64,000 nt of DNA, from contig NZ_JAETXX010000001.1 of assembly GCF_021764745.1 (NCBI RefSeq), positions 992,001-1,056,000 on the forward strand, written 5' to 3'. The stretch is from Joostella atrarenae. Lineage in GTDB: Bacteria > Bacteroidota > Bacteroidia > Flavobacteriales > Flavobacteriaceae. Below are positions 55,831 through 64,000 of the stretch, one piece after another; position 1 is the first letter of the stretch; every line of letters begins with the position of its first letter. The position numbers and the translations under genes were made by a program. The notes below the pieces were generated by a model that had not been told where the DNA came from, did not search any database, and saw nothing but the letters and a program-made list of their open reading frames with translations.

Positions 55831-57954
55831 ATGAGATTTCAACTAACTAAACTTTTTATCTTTTTCTACATATTAACTGGCTTTTCTCAGGAACAGCAAA
55901 TTGTAGATTCTACTTATGTAAACGACCTTCAAGAAGTTGTAGTTACAGGGCAATACAATCCGCAGGCAGTAAAAAAATCGGTGTATGAGGTTACAGTAAT
56001 CAAAAGGTCAGATATAAATCGTCAGGCAGGTAATAATTTGGCCGATGTTTTAAATCAGACATTAAATATTTCTATTATACCAAATGCTTCCACTGGGAAG
56101 TCTAATGTAAAAATGTTTGGACTAGATGGACAGTATGTAAAAATATTGGTAGATAATATTCCTTTGGTAAACGATGTAGGTTTTGGAAACAATACAGACT
56201 TAACGCAAATCAATTTAGATGATATAGAACAAATTGAAATTGTTGAAGGAGCAATGGGAGTTCAATATGGATCTGATGCAGTTGCCGGTGTAATTAATAT
56301 AATCACTAAAAAATCTTCTCAAGATACTTGGCAAATCACACCTTATTTGCAAGAAGAAACTATAGGAAATGAATATAGTTGGTTTGATAAAGGGAGGCAC
56401 ATTCAATCGTTAAGTATAGCAAATAATATTTCTGATAAATGGTTTGCTAATGCTGTATTTACCCGTAATGATTTTGCAGGTTTATGGGGAGATAAAGAAG
56501 GTGCAGATTACCAATATGATGACGGTAAGCGTGGTTATGAATGGCTTCCAAAGGTACAGTATAACGCAAAAGGTTTACTAAGTTATAAAACGGAGAACTT
56601 GAGGTTGTTTTATAAGTTTGAATATTTTAATGAGACTGTTTCTCGCTATGATTCTATTGTTAGGGAGAATTACAATGCTTCTACACAGACTTATAATCCT
56701 ATTTCTTCAGATGAAATATTTACCTCTGAAAGATTTCTCCATCACTTTAATATTAATGGAAATTTTGATAGTGGTATTTTTTATGATGTATCACTTTCCT
56801 ATCAGCAGCAAAAGAAAAATGCTGAAACTTATAATTACAGGATTGTTGAAGATGAGAAATTTGATGTTGAAAAATTCGAATATGAATCTCGAAAAGTTTA
56901 CTATTCAAAAGGGACATTTAGTAATTTTTTAAAAGAAAGTGCCTTTGATTTCCAAACTGGATATGAATTTAATGTTATTGATGGTTATGCATCTTCAATT
57001 TCTGGAGATTATGATGGAGAAAATATAAAAAGGAAAATTGGTTCGTATGATTTTTTTACTTCAGCAGAATACATTCCAAATAGTAGATTTTCATTGAGAC
57101 CTGGTGCTAGAGTATTCTTTTCAAATAAATTTGACACACAAGTAGCGCTAGAATTATCTTCAAAATATTTATTTAAAAACGATATTGAATTGCGTGCTGT
57201 AGTTGGGACAGCTCCAAGAATGCCAAACTTTTCAGAACTGTATTCTTATTTTGTGGATGCCAATCATGATGTTCAAGGGAATGAAGGTTTAGAACCCGAA
57301 AATGGGGTTTCTGCATTTGTTCATGCTAAAAAAACATTTCATCTAAATGACGAGCTTATACTAAGAAGTAAGCTTTCTGCTGGGTATATAGATATAGACG
57401 ATCGTATAGAACTAGTAATTGTGAACGATTCGCCTTTGGCATATCAGTACAATAATATTGATAAATATAAAACTTGGAATATCTCATTTTCCAACGGATT
57501 TATGTATCAACAGCTCAGCGGGAATATTGGGATTTCTTATTCTGGGGTGTCTAAAGTTTTAGCAAGTCAAAATTACAATGATGATTATCTAAATGCATTA
57601 CAAGTTAATGCTAGTTTGTCTTATAACATACCTCGGTGGAGTACTACTTTTTCAACATATTTTAAGCACAACGGTCCTGAATATCAATTCTTACAAGATG
57701 AAAATGAAGACGGAGAATCAATTCTAATTAGAGGGAAACAAGAGGCTTATAGTTGGTGGGATGCTTCAGTTAGAAAGTCATTTTATAATAAAAAATTACA
57801 GTTAACATTAGGCGCAAGAAACCTATTGGATGTTACCAGTGTAAATAATACTACTGTGGGTGGTGGTGTGCATGCTGGTCCTTCTTCTAGCGTGCTTTTA
57901 GGCTACGGACGATCTTACTTTATAAAACTATTATATAATTTAAATTTTAACTAA
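55831..57954 (+). CDS. TonB-dependent outer-membrane receptor, probable heme receptor (HmuR-like)
   Basis: A 707-residue TonB-dependent receptor. The signal peptide ends ILTGFSQ; a TonB-box-like segment (LQEVVVTGQYNP) precedes the plug (RQAGNNLADVLNQTLNISII, VEGAMGVQYGSDAVAGVINI). The barrel follows, with FSELYSYFVDANHDVQGNEG, LEPENG and the last strand YFIKLLYNLNF. The carboxypeptidase-like domain of SusC proteins is missing. Assignment to heme uptake rests on the adjacent hmuY-like gene 6 bases downstream and the DUF6607/DUF6686 neighbours, not on a heme-binding motif read in the receptor itself. Confidence 0.88.
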   Translation: MRFQLTKLFIFFYILTGFSQEQQIVDSTYVNDLQEVVVTGQYNPQAVKKSVYEVTVIKRSDINRQAGNNLADVLNQTLNISIIPNASTGKSNVKMFGLDGQYVKILVDNIPLVNDVGFGNNTDLTQINLDDIEQIEIVEGAMGVQYGSDAVAGVINIITKKSSQDTWQITPYLQEETIGNEYSWFDKGRHIQSLSIANNISDKWFANAVFTRNDFAGLWGDKEGADYQYDDGKRGYEWLPKVQYNAKGLLSYKTENLRLFYKFEYFNETVSRYDSIVRENYNASTQTYNPISSDEIFTSERFLHHFNINGNFDSGIFYDVSLSYQQQKKNAETYNYRIVEDEKFDVEKFEYESRKVYYSKGTFSNFLKESAFDFQTGYEFNVIDGYASSISGDYDGENIKRKIGSYDFFTSAEYIPNSRFSLRPGARVFFSNKFDTQVALELSSKYLFKNDIELRAVVGTAPRMPNFSELYSYFVDANHDVQGNEGLEPENGVSAFVHAKKTFHLNDELILRSKLSAGYIDIDDRIELVIVNDSPLAYQYNNIDKYKTWNISFSNGFMYQQLSGNIGISYSGVSKVLASQNYNDDYLNALQVNASLSYNIPRWSTTFSTYFKHNGPEYQFLQDENEDGESILIRGKQEAYSWWDASVRKSFYNKKLQLTLGARNLLDVTSVNNTTVGGGVHAGPSSSVLLGYGRSYFIKLLYNLNFN

Positions 57955-57960
57955 ACAATC

Positions 57961-59370
57961 ATGAAAAACAAATTTTTAATCTTAAACCTATTGCTCTTAT
58001 TTATACTTGGAGCTTGTAGTGATGACGATACTAAAACTACACAAGAGTTTGTTGTAGCTTTTGAGAATCCTTCCGTAAGTTTCTCTACTGAAGAAGATTC
58101 GAAAGACATTGTATTGGTGTTTTCAAGAGCAGCTACAGAAAGTGGTGAAGCAACAGTTACGTATACTACTGTGAATGCAGTTTATGATACAGACTTTATT
58201 ACTGTTCCAGCAGCTGCTACGGAGAGAATTACAGTGCCTATTGTTTCAGGAACAAGTAGTTCAACTTTTACTTTTAATAAGCTTCAGAACCCAGTAGAGG
58301 GGACAGAAATGTCGGTTACATTTAAATTGGGGTCTATTTCAAATCCAGAAAGTAGTGTTCAGGGAAACACTTCTTTGGTGGCTAATTTCACAGAAAGTGC
58401 TGCCGTAGGTGGTGTTATAGCTGCAGAAGTTGGAGGGCCAAATGAGCCTAATCAGGTATATGTAGATTTAAGTTCTCAGACGCAGACTGCAATAAAAAGA
58501 GATACTTGGGATTTAGGATTCTATAGTGGAGATGAGTTTAGAGTGGTATTAAATGGGGCTATTTATATGGCAGCTGCTGCGTTAGAAAGTTCAGATATCG
58601 ATGCCATTACAGAGGCAGATGTTGCAGAATTACAGCCTAAAGTTGGAGTAGGTACATTTAATGCTGAAAGTGCTGCATATATCGATAATCCTACAGGAAA
58701 AATTACAGAAACCGCTATTTCAGAAATATCAGAAACAAGTGGCGATAATAAGGTTTATTTATTGAATTTAGGTTCAGAGATCGGAACTGATACTCCTGAA
58801 AATGGAAGCATAGATGTTACTGATGATTCTAGAGGATGGAAAAAGATAAAAATTAATAGAGATGGTGATAATTATGTGTTACAATATGCAGATTTAAATG
58901 AAACTACACACAAAGAAGTAACTATCAGTAAAACATCTGGGTATAATTACACACATTTCAGTTTTACTAATGAAAATAGTGTTTCGGTAGAACCAATGGC
59001 GACTAAATGGGATTTAAACTTTACAGTATTTACCAATGAGATTCCTGGATTTGGAGCTTATGGTTATGCAGATTATGTAGCTACAAACTTAAAGTCGGGT
59101 GCAAAAGCGTATCAAGTATCTACAGAAGATTTTACTTATGAGAATTTTAGTGTAGAAGATATTGATGATGCTAGTTTTATAGAAGACCAAAGAGGGATTG
59201 GTAGTAATTGGAGAAACGGAGGTGGGCCAGACTCATTACCTTCTTTAAAATCGGGAGTGTTTTTTGTATTGCAAGATGCAGAAGGGAATTTCTACAAAAT
59301 TCGATTTACAGCTTTCTTGAGTGAAAGTGGAGAAAGAGGATATCCAGCATTTGAATATGCCTTATTATAA
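57961..59370 (+). CDS. HmuY family heme-binding lipoprotein with N-terminal extra domain
   Basis: A 469-residue lipoprotein (signal ending FILGAC, acylated Cys19, followed by SDDDTKT). Residues from about 30 to 140 form a beta-sandwich resembling a Calx-beta domain (VSFSTEEDSKDIVLVFSRAA). Residues 150-469 are HmuY-like: KRDTWDLGFYSGDEFRVVL, the central MATKWDLNFTVFTNE and the C-terminal FFVLQDAEGNFYKIRF. HmuY in Porphyromonas captures heme from host or environmental proteins and passes it to HmuR. It is co-transcribed with the receptor (6-base gap). Confidence 0.85.
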   Translation: MKNKFLILNLLLLFILGACSDDDTKTTQEFVVAFENPSVSFSTEEDSKDIVLVFSRAATESGEATVTYTTVNAVYDTDFITVPAAATERITVPIVSGTSSSTFTFNKLQNPVEGTEMSVTFKLGSISNPESSVQGNTSLVANFTESAAVGGVIAAEVGGPNEPNQVYVDLSSQTQTAIKRDTWDLGFYSGDEFRVVLNGAIYMAAAALESSDIDAITEADVAELQPKVGVGTFNAESAAYIDNPTGKITETAISEISETSGDNKVYLLNLGSEIGTDTPENGSIDVTDDSRGWKKIKINRDGDNYVLQYADLNETTHKEVTISKTSGYNYTHFSFTNENSVSVEPMATKWDLNFTVFTNEIPGFGAYGYADYVATNLKSGAKAYQVSTEDFTYENFSVEDIDDASFIEDQRGIGSNWRNGGGPDSLPSLKSGVFFVLQDAEGNFYKIRFTAFLSESGERGYPAFEYALL

Positions 59371-59465
59371 ATAATGTTTACTGCTTTGAAATAGTCAAAG
59401 CAAAAGAAATTTAGTAGACCTCTTCTAAGTTTACTAGGTAATTAGTTTTCATAAATTCAAGTGTT

Positions 59466-59500
59466 TGAGGGGCGTTTTTTAATTAGAACGCCTCTTTTTT
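59466..59500 (+). terminator. Terminator after the heme operon
   Basis: GGCGTT (59471-59476) pairs with AACGCC (59487-59492), extended outward by G-T, G-C, A-T and G-T pairs, and is followed by a T-run. Two further hairpins lie between it and the hmuY stop. Confidence 0.75.
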
Positions 59501-59536
59501 ATTGATATTTAATATCTTGCATCAAAAAACCAATCT

Positions 59537-60310
59537 ATGCTTAAAATAATTCTGAGGCTGTTTTTAGTTACAATATTTCTTTTTTTTACAGCCTGTTCTA
59601 AAGATGACGACTCTCAAAATGCAAATAATTTCATGGCAGCTAACCGGTTGAGTACTGGTGATTCTGCGAAGGATTTTTTAACAGAAGATAACTTTACAGA
59701 TTTAGTAATAGAGGTCGTTTATGTAGAGGGATACCAACCTTCACAAATGGCATTAAATAACTTAGTTAGTTTTATAAATCAGCGTTGTTATAAGTCTGGT
59801 GGAGTAGAAATAAATATGCGCTCTATTGAATCGCCAGGAGAAGAGATTTATGATATAAACGAAGTAGATGATCTTGAAAAGGAGATTAGATCGCAATATA
59901 CTTCTGGTAATAGATTGGCGTTGTTTGCTTTTTTTCTTGATGGTAAATATGATGCAGATACGGAAGAATCTCTGGTTTTAGGAGTCGCTTACAGAAATAC
60001 ATCATTTGTTATTTTCGAAGAAACAATTCAAAGTCTTAGTGATGGTATAGCAGAACCAAGTCGAGTATTATTAGAGAGTACAGTTTTTAGGCATGAATTC
60101 TCACATTTACTAGGTCTTGTAGACTTAGGATCAGATATGCAAACGGACCATTTGGATGAAGAGAACGGCCATCATTGTGATGTGGAGTCCTGTTTGATGA
60201 ATTACAAAGTAGAATCTGGTTTAAATATTAGAGGAATGGTTTCAGAAGAAAATATTGCACAGCTCGATAGTCAGTGCTTAGCAGATCTCCGCGCTAATGG
60301 AGGGAAATAA
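59537..60310 (+). CDS. Lipoprotein metalloprotease with archaemetzincin-like split zinc motif
   Basis: A 257-residue lipoprotein (signal ending FLFFTAC, acylated Cys20, then SKDDDSQN). A zinc-protease helix HEFSHLLGLVD is at residues 186-196, with Asp in the place of the third zinc His. Seventeen residues later, H213 and C214 start HCDVESCLM, which matches the HC-x4-C-x-M part of archaemetzincins. The final CxxC of that family is absent, although a Cys247 remains. Flavobacterial proteins of this type are annotated only as membrane metalloproteases. The substrate is unknown; the protein faces the periplasm or the cell surface. Confidence 0.8.
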   Translation: MLKIILRLFLVTIFLFFTACSKDDDSQNANNFMAANRLSTGDSAKDFLTEDNFTDLVIEVVYVEGYQPSQMALNNLVSFINQRCYKSGGVEINMRSIESPGEEIYDINEVDDLEKEIRSQYTSGNRLALFAFFLDGKYDADTEESLVLGVAYRNTSFVIFEETIQSLSDGIAEPSRVLLESTVFRHEFSHLLGLVDLGSDMQTDHLDEENGHHCDVESCLMNYKVESGLNIRGMVSEENIAQLDSQCLADLRANGGK

Positions 60311-60312
60311 TG

Positions 60313-60320
60313 TAACTTTG
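60313..60320 (+). promoter_or_regulatory. Candidate -7 element for the MATE transporter gene
   Basis: TAACTTTG is an exact TAnnTTTG match, directly after the preceding stop codon and 50 bases before the MATE start. No -33 TTTG was found. Confidence 0.4.
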
Positions 60321-60370
60321 TAAGAGTTATTATATCTAGGAAGTGTATATAATGTATTTGTGATAATAAG

Positions 60371-61729
60371 ATGAAAATAAAAAACAATAACATCGAAGGA
60401 AAGATTTTAAATACGTTATTAAAGCTAGCATTTCCAATTATTATGGCCAATGTTTTGCAAACAATGTATCAATTAATTGACACTTTCTGGTTAGGAAGAT
60501 TGGGAGCAAATGCCGTAGCTAGTGTTAGTTTAAGTTTTCCAATTTTATTTTTAGTATTATCATTAGGAGGTGGATTAACATTGGCAGGAACCGTAATTGT
60601 ATCGCAACATAAAGGAGCTGGAGATCAAAAAATGGTGAATTATTCTGCTTCTCAAACAGTTGCAGTTATCTTTTTTGTTTCTATAGTTTTAGCATTTATA
60701 GGTTATTATTCTGCAGATCCATTAATGCGTTTAGTAGGGGCGAGTCCAGAAATATTAGAGGAGTCGGTTACCTATTTTAAAGTTTCCTCTTGGGGGTTTA
60801 TTTTCTTATTTATGTTCTTTGTTTATCAATCGCTAATGCGTGGTATTGGGAACGTAATCATACCAATGTATATAGTCTTAGCAACGGTAATACTCAACCT
60901 TATTTTAGACCCTCTTTTTATATTTGGTTATGGTTCGATTCCAGGTTATGGTGTTGCTGGTGCAGCAATAGCAAGTATAATTACACAAGGAATTTCTGCT
61001 TTTATTGGAATGTGCATACTTTTTAGAGGAAAGAATGGGATCTCCATAAGTTTTTCTTGTATGAAGTTGGACTGGAAATGGATTAAAAACCTGTTTTCAT
61101 TGGGAATTCCTTCAAGCTTAGATCAGTCGAGTAGAGCAATGGCGATGACAGCAATGATTATGTTGGTAACAAGTTATGATAGTGAGGTAGTAGCAGCTTA
61201 TGGAATAGGAGCAAGAATATTAAGTTTAGTAATTGTGCCTGCATTAGGACTTTCCATTGCTACAACAACTTTGGTAGGGCAAAATATAGGAGCAGGAAGA
61301 GTGGATAGAGCAGAGAAAGTAGGAAATCTCAGTGCTATTATAGCCGCAATAGGACTTACCTTTTTAGGAATGGTATTATTCTTTTTTGCAGAACCTCTTA
61401 CTAGATTTTTTGTTCCAGACGATGAAGAAGTAATTATTATAGGAGCAAAGTTTATAAAAATAATGGCTCCAAGTTTTGGGTTATTGGGAGTGCAACAAGT
61501 ATTAAATGGAGTTTTTAATGGAGCTGGATTAACAGCAGTTTCAATGTTGGTATCTATAGCCGCACTTTGGGTTATAAGATTTCCTGTTGCTTTTATGTTG
61601 ACAAATAAAACAGATTTGGGTTACGAAGGAATTTGGTGGGCATTCCCTATATCTAACGCTATGGCAGCAATTATAGCTTTTGTTTACTTTAAAAAAGGAG
61701 CTTGGAAATATAAAAACTCGCTAGCATAG
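60371..61729 (+). CDS. MATE family multidrug/metabolite efflux transporter
   Basis: A 452-residue inner-membrane transporter with 12 predicted hydrophobic segments in two similar halves. The first half has LKLAFPIIMANVLQTMYQLI and DTFWLGRLGANAVASVSLSF. The second starts SLGIPSSLDQSSRAMAMTA and includes VVAAYGIGARILSLVIVPAL. These are the MATE signatures. Such pumps use H+ or Na+ gradients to expel cationic drugs or metabolites. The cargo cannot be named. It follows the metalloprotease gene by 60 bases and may use its own promoter. Confidence 0.93.
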   Translation: MKIKNNNIEGKILNTLLKLAFPIIMANVLQTMYQLIDTFWLGRLGANAVASVSLSFPILFLVLSLGGGLTLAGTVIVSQHKGAGDQKMVNYSASQTVAVIFFVSIVLAFIGYYSADPLMRLVGASPEILEESVTYFKVSSWGFIFLFMFFVYQSLMRGIGNVIIPMYIVLATVILNLILDPLFIFGYGSIPGYGVAGAAIASIITQGISAFIGMCILFRGKNGISISFSCMKLDWKWIKNLFSLGIPSSLDQSSRAMAMTAMIMLVTSYDSEVVAAYGIGARILSLVIVPALGLSIATTTLVGQNIGAGRVDRAEKVGNLSAIIAAIGLTFLGMVLFFFAEPLTRFFVPDDEEVIIIGAKFIKIMAPSFGLLGVQQVLNGVFNGAGLTAVSMLVSIAALWVIRFPVAFMLTNKTDLGYEGIWWAFPISNAMAAIIAFVYFKKGAWKYKNSLA

Positions 61730-61957
61730 TTTTCCTGGGCTATTTTTATTTCTGATTTATATGCCGATAAAAAGATAATTCAGAAATTAATTTTATAAAG
61801 AATATCCTTAGTTTTTTTTACTTCTGAAGTGTCTAAATAGCTATATAAAGTTACCAGTTCTAAGGTTGAAAAAGCAAAAACTTCATCAAAAGGAACTTAT
61901 TAAGCAGATTACACTTAAGAAGTCTAAAATAAGCTTCCAACTTCTGATTCAAATTAT

Positions 61958-61965
61958 TAAATTTG
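61958..61965 (+). promoter_or_regulatory. -7 element of ffh
   Basis: TAAATTTG followed by C is an exact TAnnTTTG match, 41 bases before the ffh start. The rest of the 277-base spacer from 61730 is AT-rich with no gene or terminator that I can support. Confidence 0.55.
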
Positions 61966-62006
61966 CACTTCCCGAATAATTAGGGTATTAAAAGAAGGAA
62001 AATAAT

Positions 62007-63335
62007 ATGTTCGATAATTTAAGCGAGAAGTTAGATAAAGCGTTTCATGTATTAAAAGGACATGGGCAGATTTCAGAGGTAAATGTAGCGGAAACATTAA
62101 AGGAAGTACGTCGTGCTTTATTGGATGCCGATGTTAACTTTAAAACAGCCAAAGAGTTTACAAATACGGTAAAAGAAAAAGCTTTAGGTCAAGATGTATT
62201 AACTACATTGAAACCAGGTCAGCTTATGGTGAAACTCGTTAAAGACGAGTTGGTAGATCTTATGGGAGGTGAAGTTGCTGATGTAGATCTTTCTGGAAAT
62301 CCGTCTGTAATATTAATGGCTGGTCTTCAGGGTTCTGGTAAAACTACTTTCTCGGGGAAATTGGCGAATTTCTTAAAAACTAAAAAAACTAAAAAACCTC
62401 TTTTAGTAGCTTGTGATGTATATCGTCCTGCTGCAATCGATCAGCTTCACGTTGTTGGAGAGCAGATTGGTGTTGAGGTATATTCTGATAAAGGAAATTC
62501 TGATCCTGTTGCAATTGCAAATGCAGGTATTGCACATGCAAAGGCAAATGGACACAATGTAGTTATTGTCGATACAGCTGGGCGTTTAGCAGTAGATGAG
62601 CAGATGATGAATGAGATATCTAATATTCATGCTGCCATTACTCCAAACGAAACCCTGTTTGTTGTGGATTCAATGACGGGACAGGATGCAGTAAATACAG
62701 CAAAAGCTTTTAACGATGTATTAGATTTTAATGGGGTAATTCTTACCAAATTAGATGGTGATACTCGTGGAGGGGCTGCTTTATCAATTAAATCTGTTGT
62801 TAATAAACCAATCAAGTTTATTGGTACTGGAGAGAAAATGGATGCTATTGATGTATTCTATCCTTCACGTATGGCAGATCGTATTCTTGGAATGGGAGAT
62901 GTTGTTTCTTTGGTGGAAAGAGCTCAAGAGCAATATGATGAAGAAGAAGCAAGAAAACTACATAAAAAAATTGCTAAGAATCAATTTGGTTTCGATGATT
63001 TCTTGAGTCAAATTCAGCAGATAAAGAAAATGGGAAGCATGAAGGATTTACTAGGAATGATTCCTGGTGCTGGAAAGGCTTTAAAAGGAATGGATATTGA
63101 TGATGATGCCTTTAAAGGTGTGGAAGCAATTATACATTCTATGACTCCTGAAGAGCGTACAAATCCTGTGATTTTAAATGGAAGTAGAAAGAAACGTATC
63201 GCAAAAGGTAGTGGAACTTCTATCCAAGAGGTAAATCAACTTCTTAAACAGTTCAATCAGATGAGCAAGATGATGAAAATGATGCAAGGCGGCGGTGGTC
63301 GTAAGATGATGCAGATGATGCAGGGAATGAAATAA
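62007..63335 (+). CDS. ffh: Signal recognition particle protein Ffh
   Basis: A 442-residue SRP GTPase that recognises signal sequences on ribosomes and delivers them to FtsY and SecY. The N domain (MFDNLSEKLDKAFHVLKGHG) is followed by the G domain with GLQGSGKTT at residues 106-114, VDTAGRLAVDE, TKLDGDTRGGAALSI and GTGEKMDAIDVF. The methionine-rich M domain at the end (FNQMSKMMKMMQGGGGRKMM) binds the signal peptide and SRP RNA. No 4.5S RNA gene was recognised nearby. It precedes folD by 54 bases. Confidence 0.98.
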   Translation: MFDNLSEKLDKAFHVLKGHGQISEVNVAETLKEVRRALLDADVNFKTAKEFTNTVKEKALGQDVLTTLKPGQLMVKLVKDELVDLMGGEVADVDLSGNPSVILMAGLQGSGKTTFSGKLANFLKTKKTKKPLLVACDVYRPAAIDQLHVVGEQIGVEVYSDKGNSDPVAIANAGIAHAKANGHNVVIVDTAGRLAVDEQMMNEISNIHAAITPNETLFVVDSMTGQDAVNTAKAFNDVLDFNGVILTKLDGDTRGGAALSIKSVVNKPIKFIGTGEKMDAIDVFYPSRMADRILGMGDVVSLVERAQEQYDEEEARKLHKKIAKNQFGFDDFLSQIQQIKKMGSMKDLLGMIPGAGKALKGMDIDDDAFKGVEAIIHSMTPEERTNPVILNGSRKKRIAKGSGTSIQEVNQLLKQFNQMSKMMKMMQGGGGRKMMQMMQGMK

Positions 63336-63389
63336 TTTCTAGAATAGAATTTTAGAAGAACCAAAAAAATAACATCCAAAACCCTTATA

Positions 63390-64000
63390 ATGGAAATTTT
63401 AGACGGTAAAAAAATATCAAATCAGATAAAAGACGAAATCACTGTTGAGGTTGATAAAATGAAGAAGAAAGGGGAGAAAGTTCCTCATTTAGCAGCGATT
63501 ATTGTAGGTAATGATGGCGCTAGTCTTACCTATGTAGGAAGTAAAGTAAAAGCTTGCGAACGCGTTGGTTTCGAATCTACTTTAGTGAAATTACCGAGCA
63601 CAACTAGTGAGCTGGAGTTGTTAAAAAAGATTGAAGAGCTTAATAAAGATGAAAATATTGATGGTTTTATCGTTCAGCTTCCATTACCTGAGCAGATAAA
63701 TGAGCAAAAGGTGTTAATGGCTGTAGATCCTGATAAAGATGTAGATGGTTTCCATCCTATGAATTTTGGGAAGATGGCTTTGGATATGAGTACTTTTATC
63801 CCTGCAACTCCATTTGGAATATTAGAGCTTTTAGAGCGTTATAATGTAGATACAGCAGGAAAACATACCGTTGTTATTGGTCGTTCTCATATTGTTGGAC
63901 GCCCGATGAGTATTTTAATGGGAAGAAAAGGTTTCCCAGGGAATTCTACAGTAACTTTAACGCATAGTCACACTAAAAATATCACACAGATTACTTCGCA
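63390..64000 (+). CDS. folD: Methylenetetrahydrofolate dehydrogenase/cyclohydrolase, 5' part (cut by window end)
   Basis: The open frame runs from ATG 63390 to the window edge (203 codons) without a stop. The protein starts MEILDGKKISNQIKDEI and has the FolD active-site motifs: GNDGASLTYVGSKVKACERV with the catalytic Tyr and Lys, VQLPLPEQINEQKVL, and the NADP-site region DVDGFHPMNFG and VIGRSHIVGRPMSILM. FolD interconverts one-carbon forms of tetrahydrofolate. Roughly 90 C-terminal residues are expected beyond the window. Confidence 0.95.
   Translation, partial: MEILDGKKISNQIKDEITVEVDKMKKKGEKVPHLAAIIVGNDGASLTYVGSKVKACERVGFESTLVKLPSTTSELELLKKIEELNKDENIDGFIVQLPLPEQINEQKVLMAVDPDKDVDGFHPMNFGKMALDMSTFIPATPFGILELLERYNVDTAGKHTVVIGRSHIVGRPMSILMGRKGFPGNSTVTLTHSHTKNITQITS

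Noticed and set aside
61730-62006. Search for an SRP (4.5S) RNA or terminator in the 277-base MATE-ffh spacer
   Set aside because: Only an imperfect ATTTCTGA/TCAGAAAT pairing without T-run was seen; no SRP RNA tetraloop or tRNA-like structure could be supported.

Overview
The window comes from an AT-rich member of the Bacteroidota, almost certainly a marine-type Flavobacteriaceae. The evidence is promoters of the TTTG / TAnnTTTG type, near absence of Shine-Dalgarno sequences, a SusC/SusD pair, a type IX secretion (T9SS) sorting domain, HmuY heme uptake, Mpl, CtlX, and Flavobacteriia-style ribosomal proteins (zinc-free S14 and L36, L17 with a C-terminal tail). No rRNA, tRNA, CRISPR array, insertion sequence or prophage was seen. 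Nothing looks horizontally acquired; it reads as core chromosome with cell-surface loci on both sides.

Layout. 1-7.8 kb (+): a TPR protein cut by the window edge, mpl, radC, a deacetylase-like protein, a HAD nucleotidase (yjjG) and a three-gene envelope set (lipoprotein, DUF5723-type barrel, secreted protein). 7.9-15 kb (-): a 1908-residue T9SS-secreted pappalysin-like metalloprotease with nine near-identical 225-bp repeats, then rarA. 15-21.6 kb: a rhomboid protease (+), rlmB (-) and a susC-susD nutrient uptake pair (-). 21.6-22.05 kb: a 496-bp divergent region with the str-operon promoter and a candidate small RNA antisense to the susC leader. 22-39.2 kb (+): the str, S10, spc and alpha ribosomal clusters in one run (rpsL to rplQ), including secY, infA and rpoA; two small genes, rpmD and rpmJ, are added here. 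39.3-45 kb: carA-eno, a glycogen synthase and gltA. 45-47 kb: two guanidino-group-modifying hydrolases. 47-50.5 kb: an Rrf2 regulator with cysH, a cell-wall amidase and an M14 carboxypeptidase. 50.5-52.4 kb (-): a BCCT transporter and a small conserved protein. 52.5-64 kb: argS, a heme-acquisition locus (DUF6686, DUF6607, TonB receptor, HmuY), an archaemetzincin-like lipoprotein, a MATE transporter, ffh and the start of folD.

How the genes work together. The central 17 kb supplies the translation and secretion machinery (ribosomal proteins, EF-G, IF-1, RNA polymerase alpha, SecY; ffh lies further right). Inside this tightly packed cluster the few longer gaps hold foldable RNA. They lie before rplC-rplD (L4), rpsH (S8) and rpsD (S4), the same three proteins that autoregulate the S10, spc and alpha operons in Escherichia coli. 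The flanks carry surface acquisition systems: SusCD, heme uptake, and secreted or lipid-anchored proteases.

The strongest candidates for something undescribed are (i) the short RNA facing susC, with its own TATATTTG promoter and a 13-bp terminator stem; (ii) the three structured leaders; (iii) the mosaic repeat array of the pappalysin; and (iv) the lipoprotein whose archaemetzincin-like zinc motif is split by an insertion. All positions and base pairings were read by eye; no search or folding program was run.
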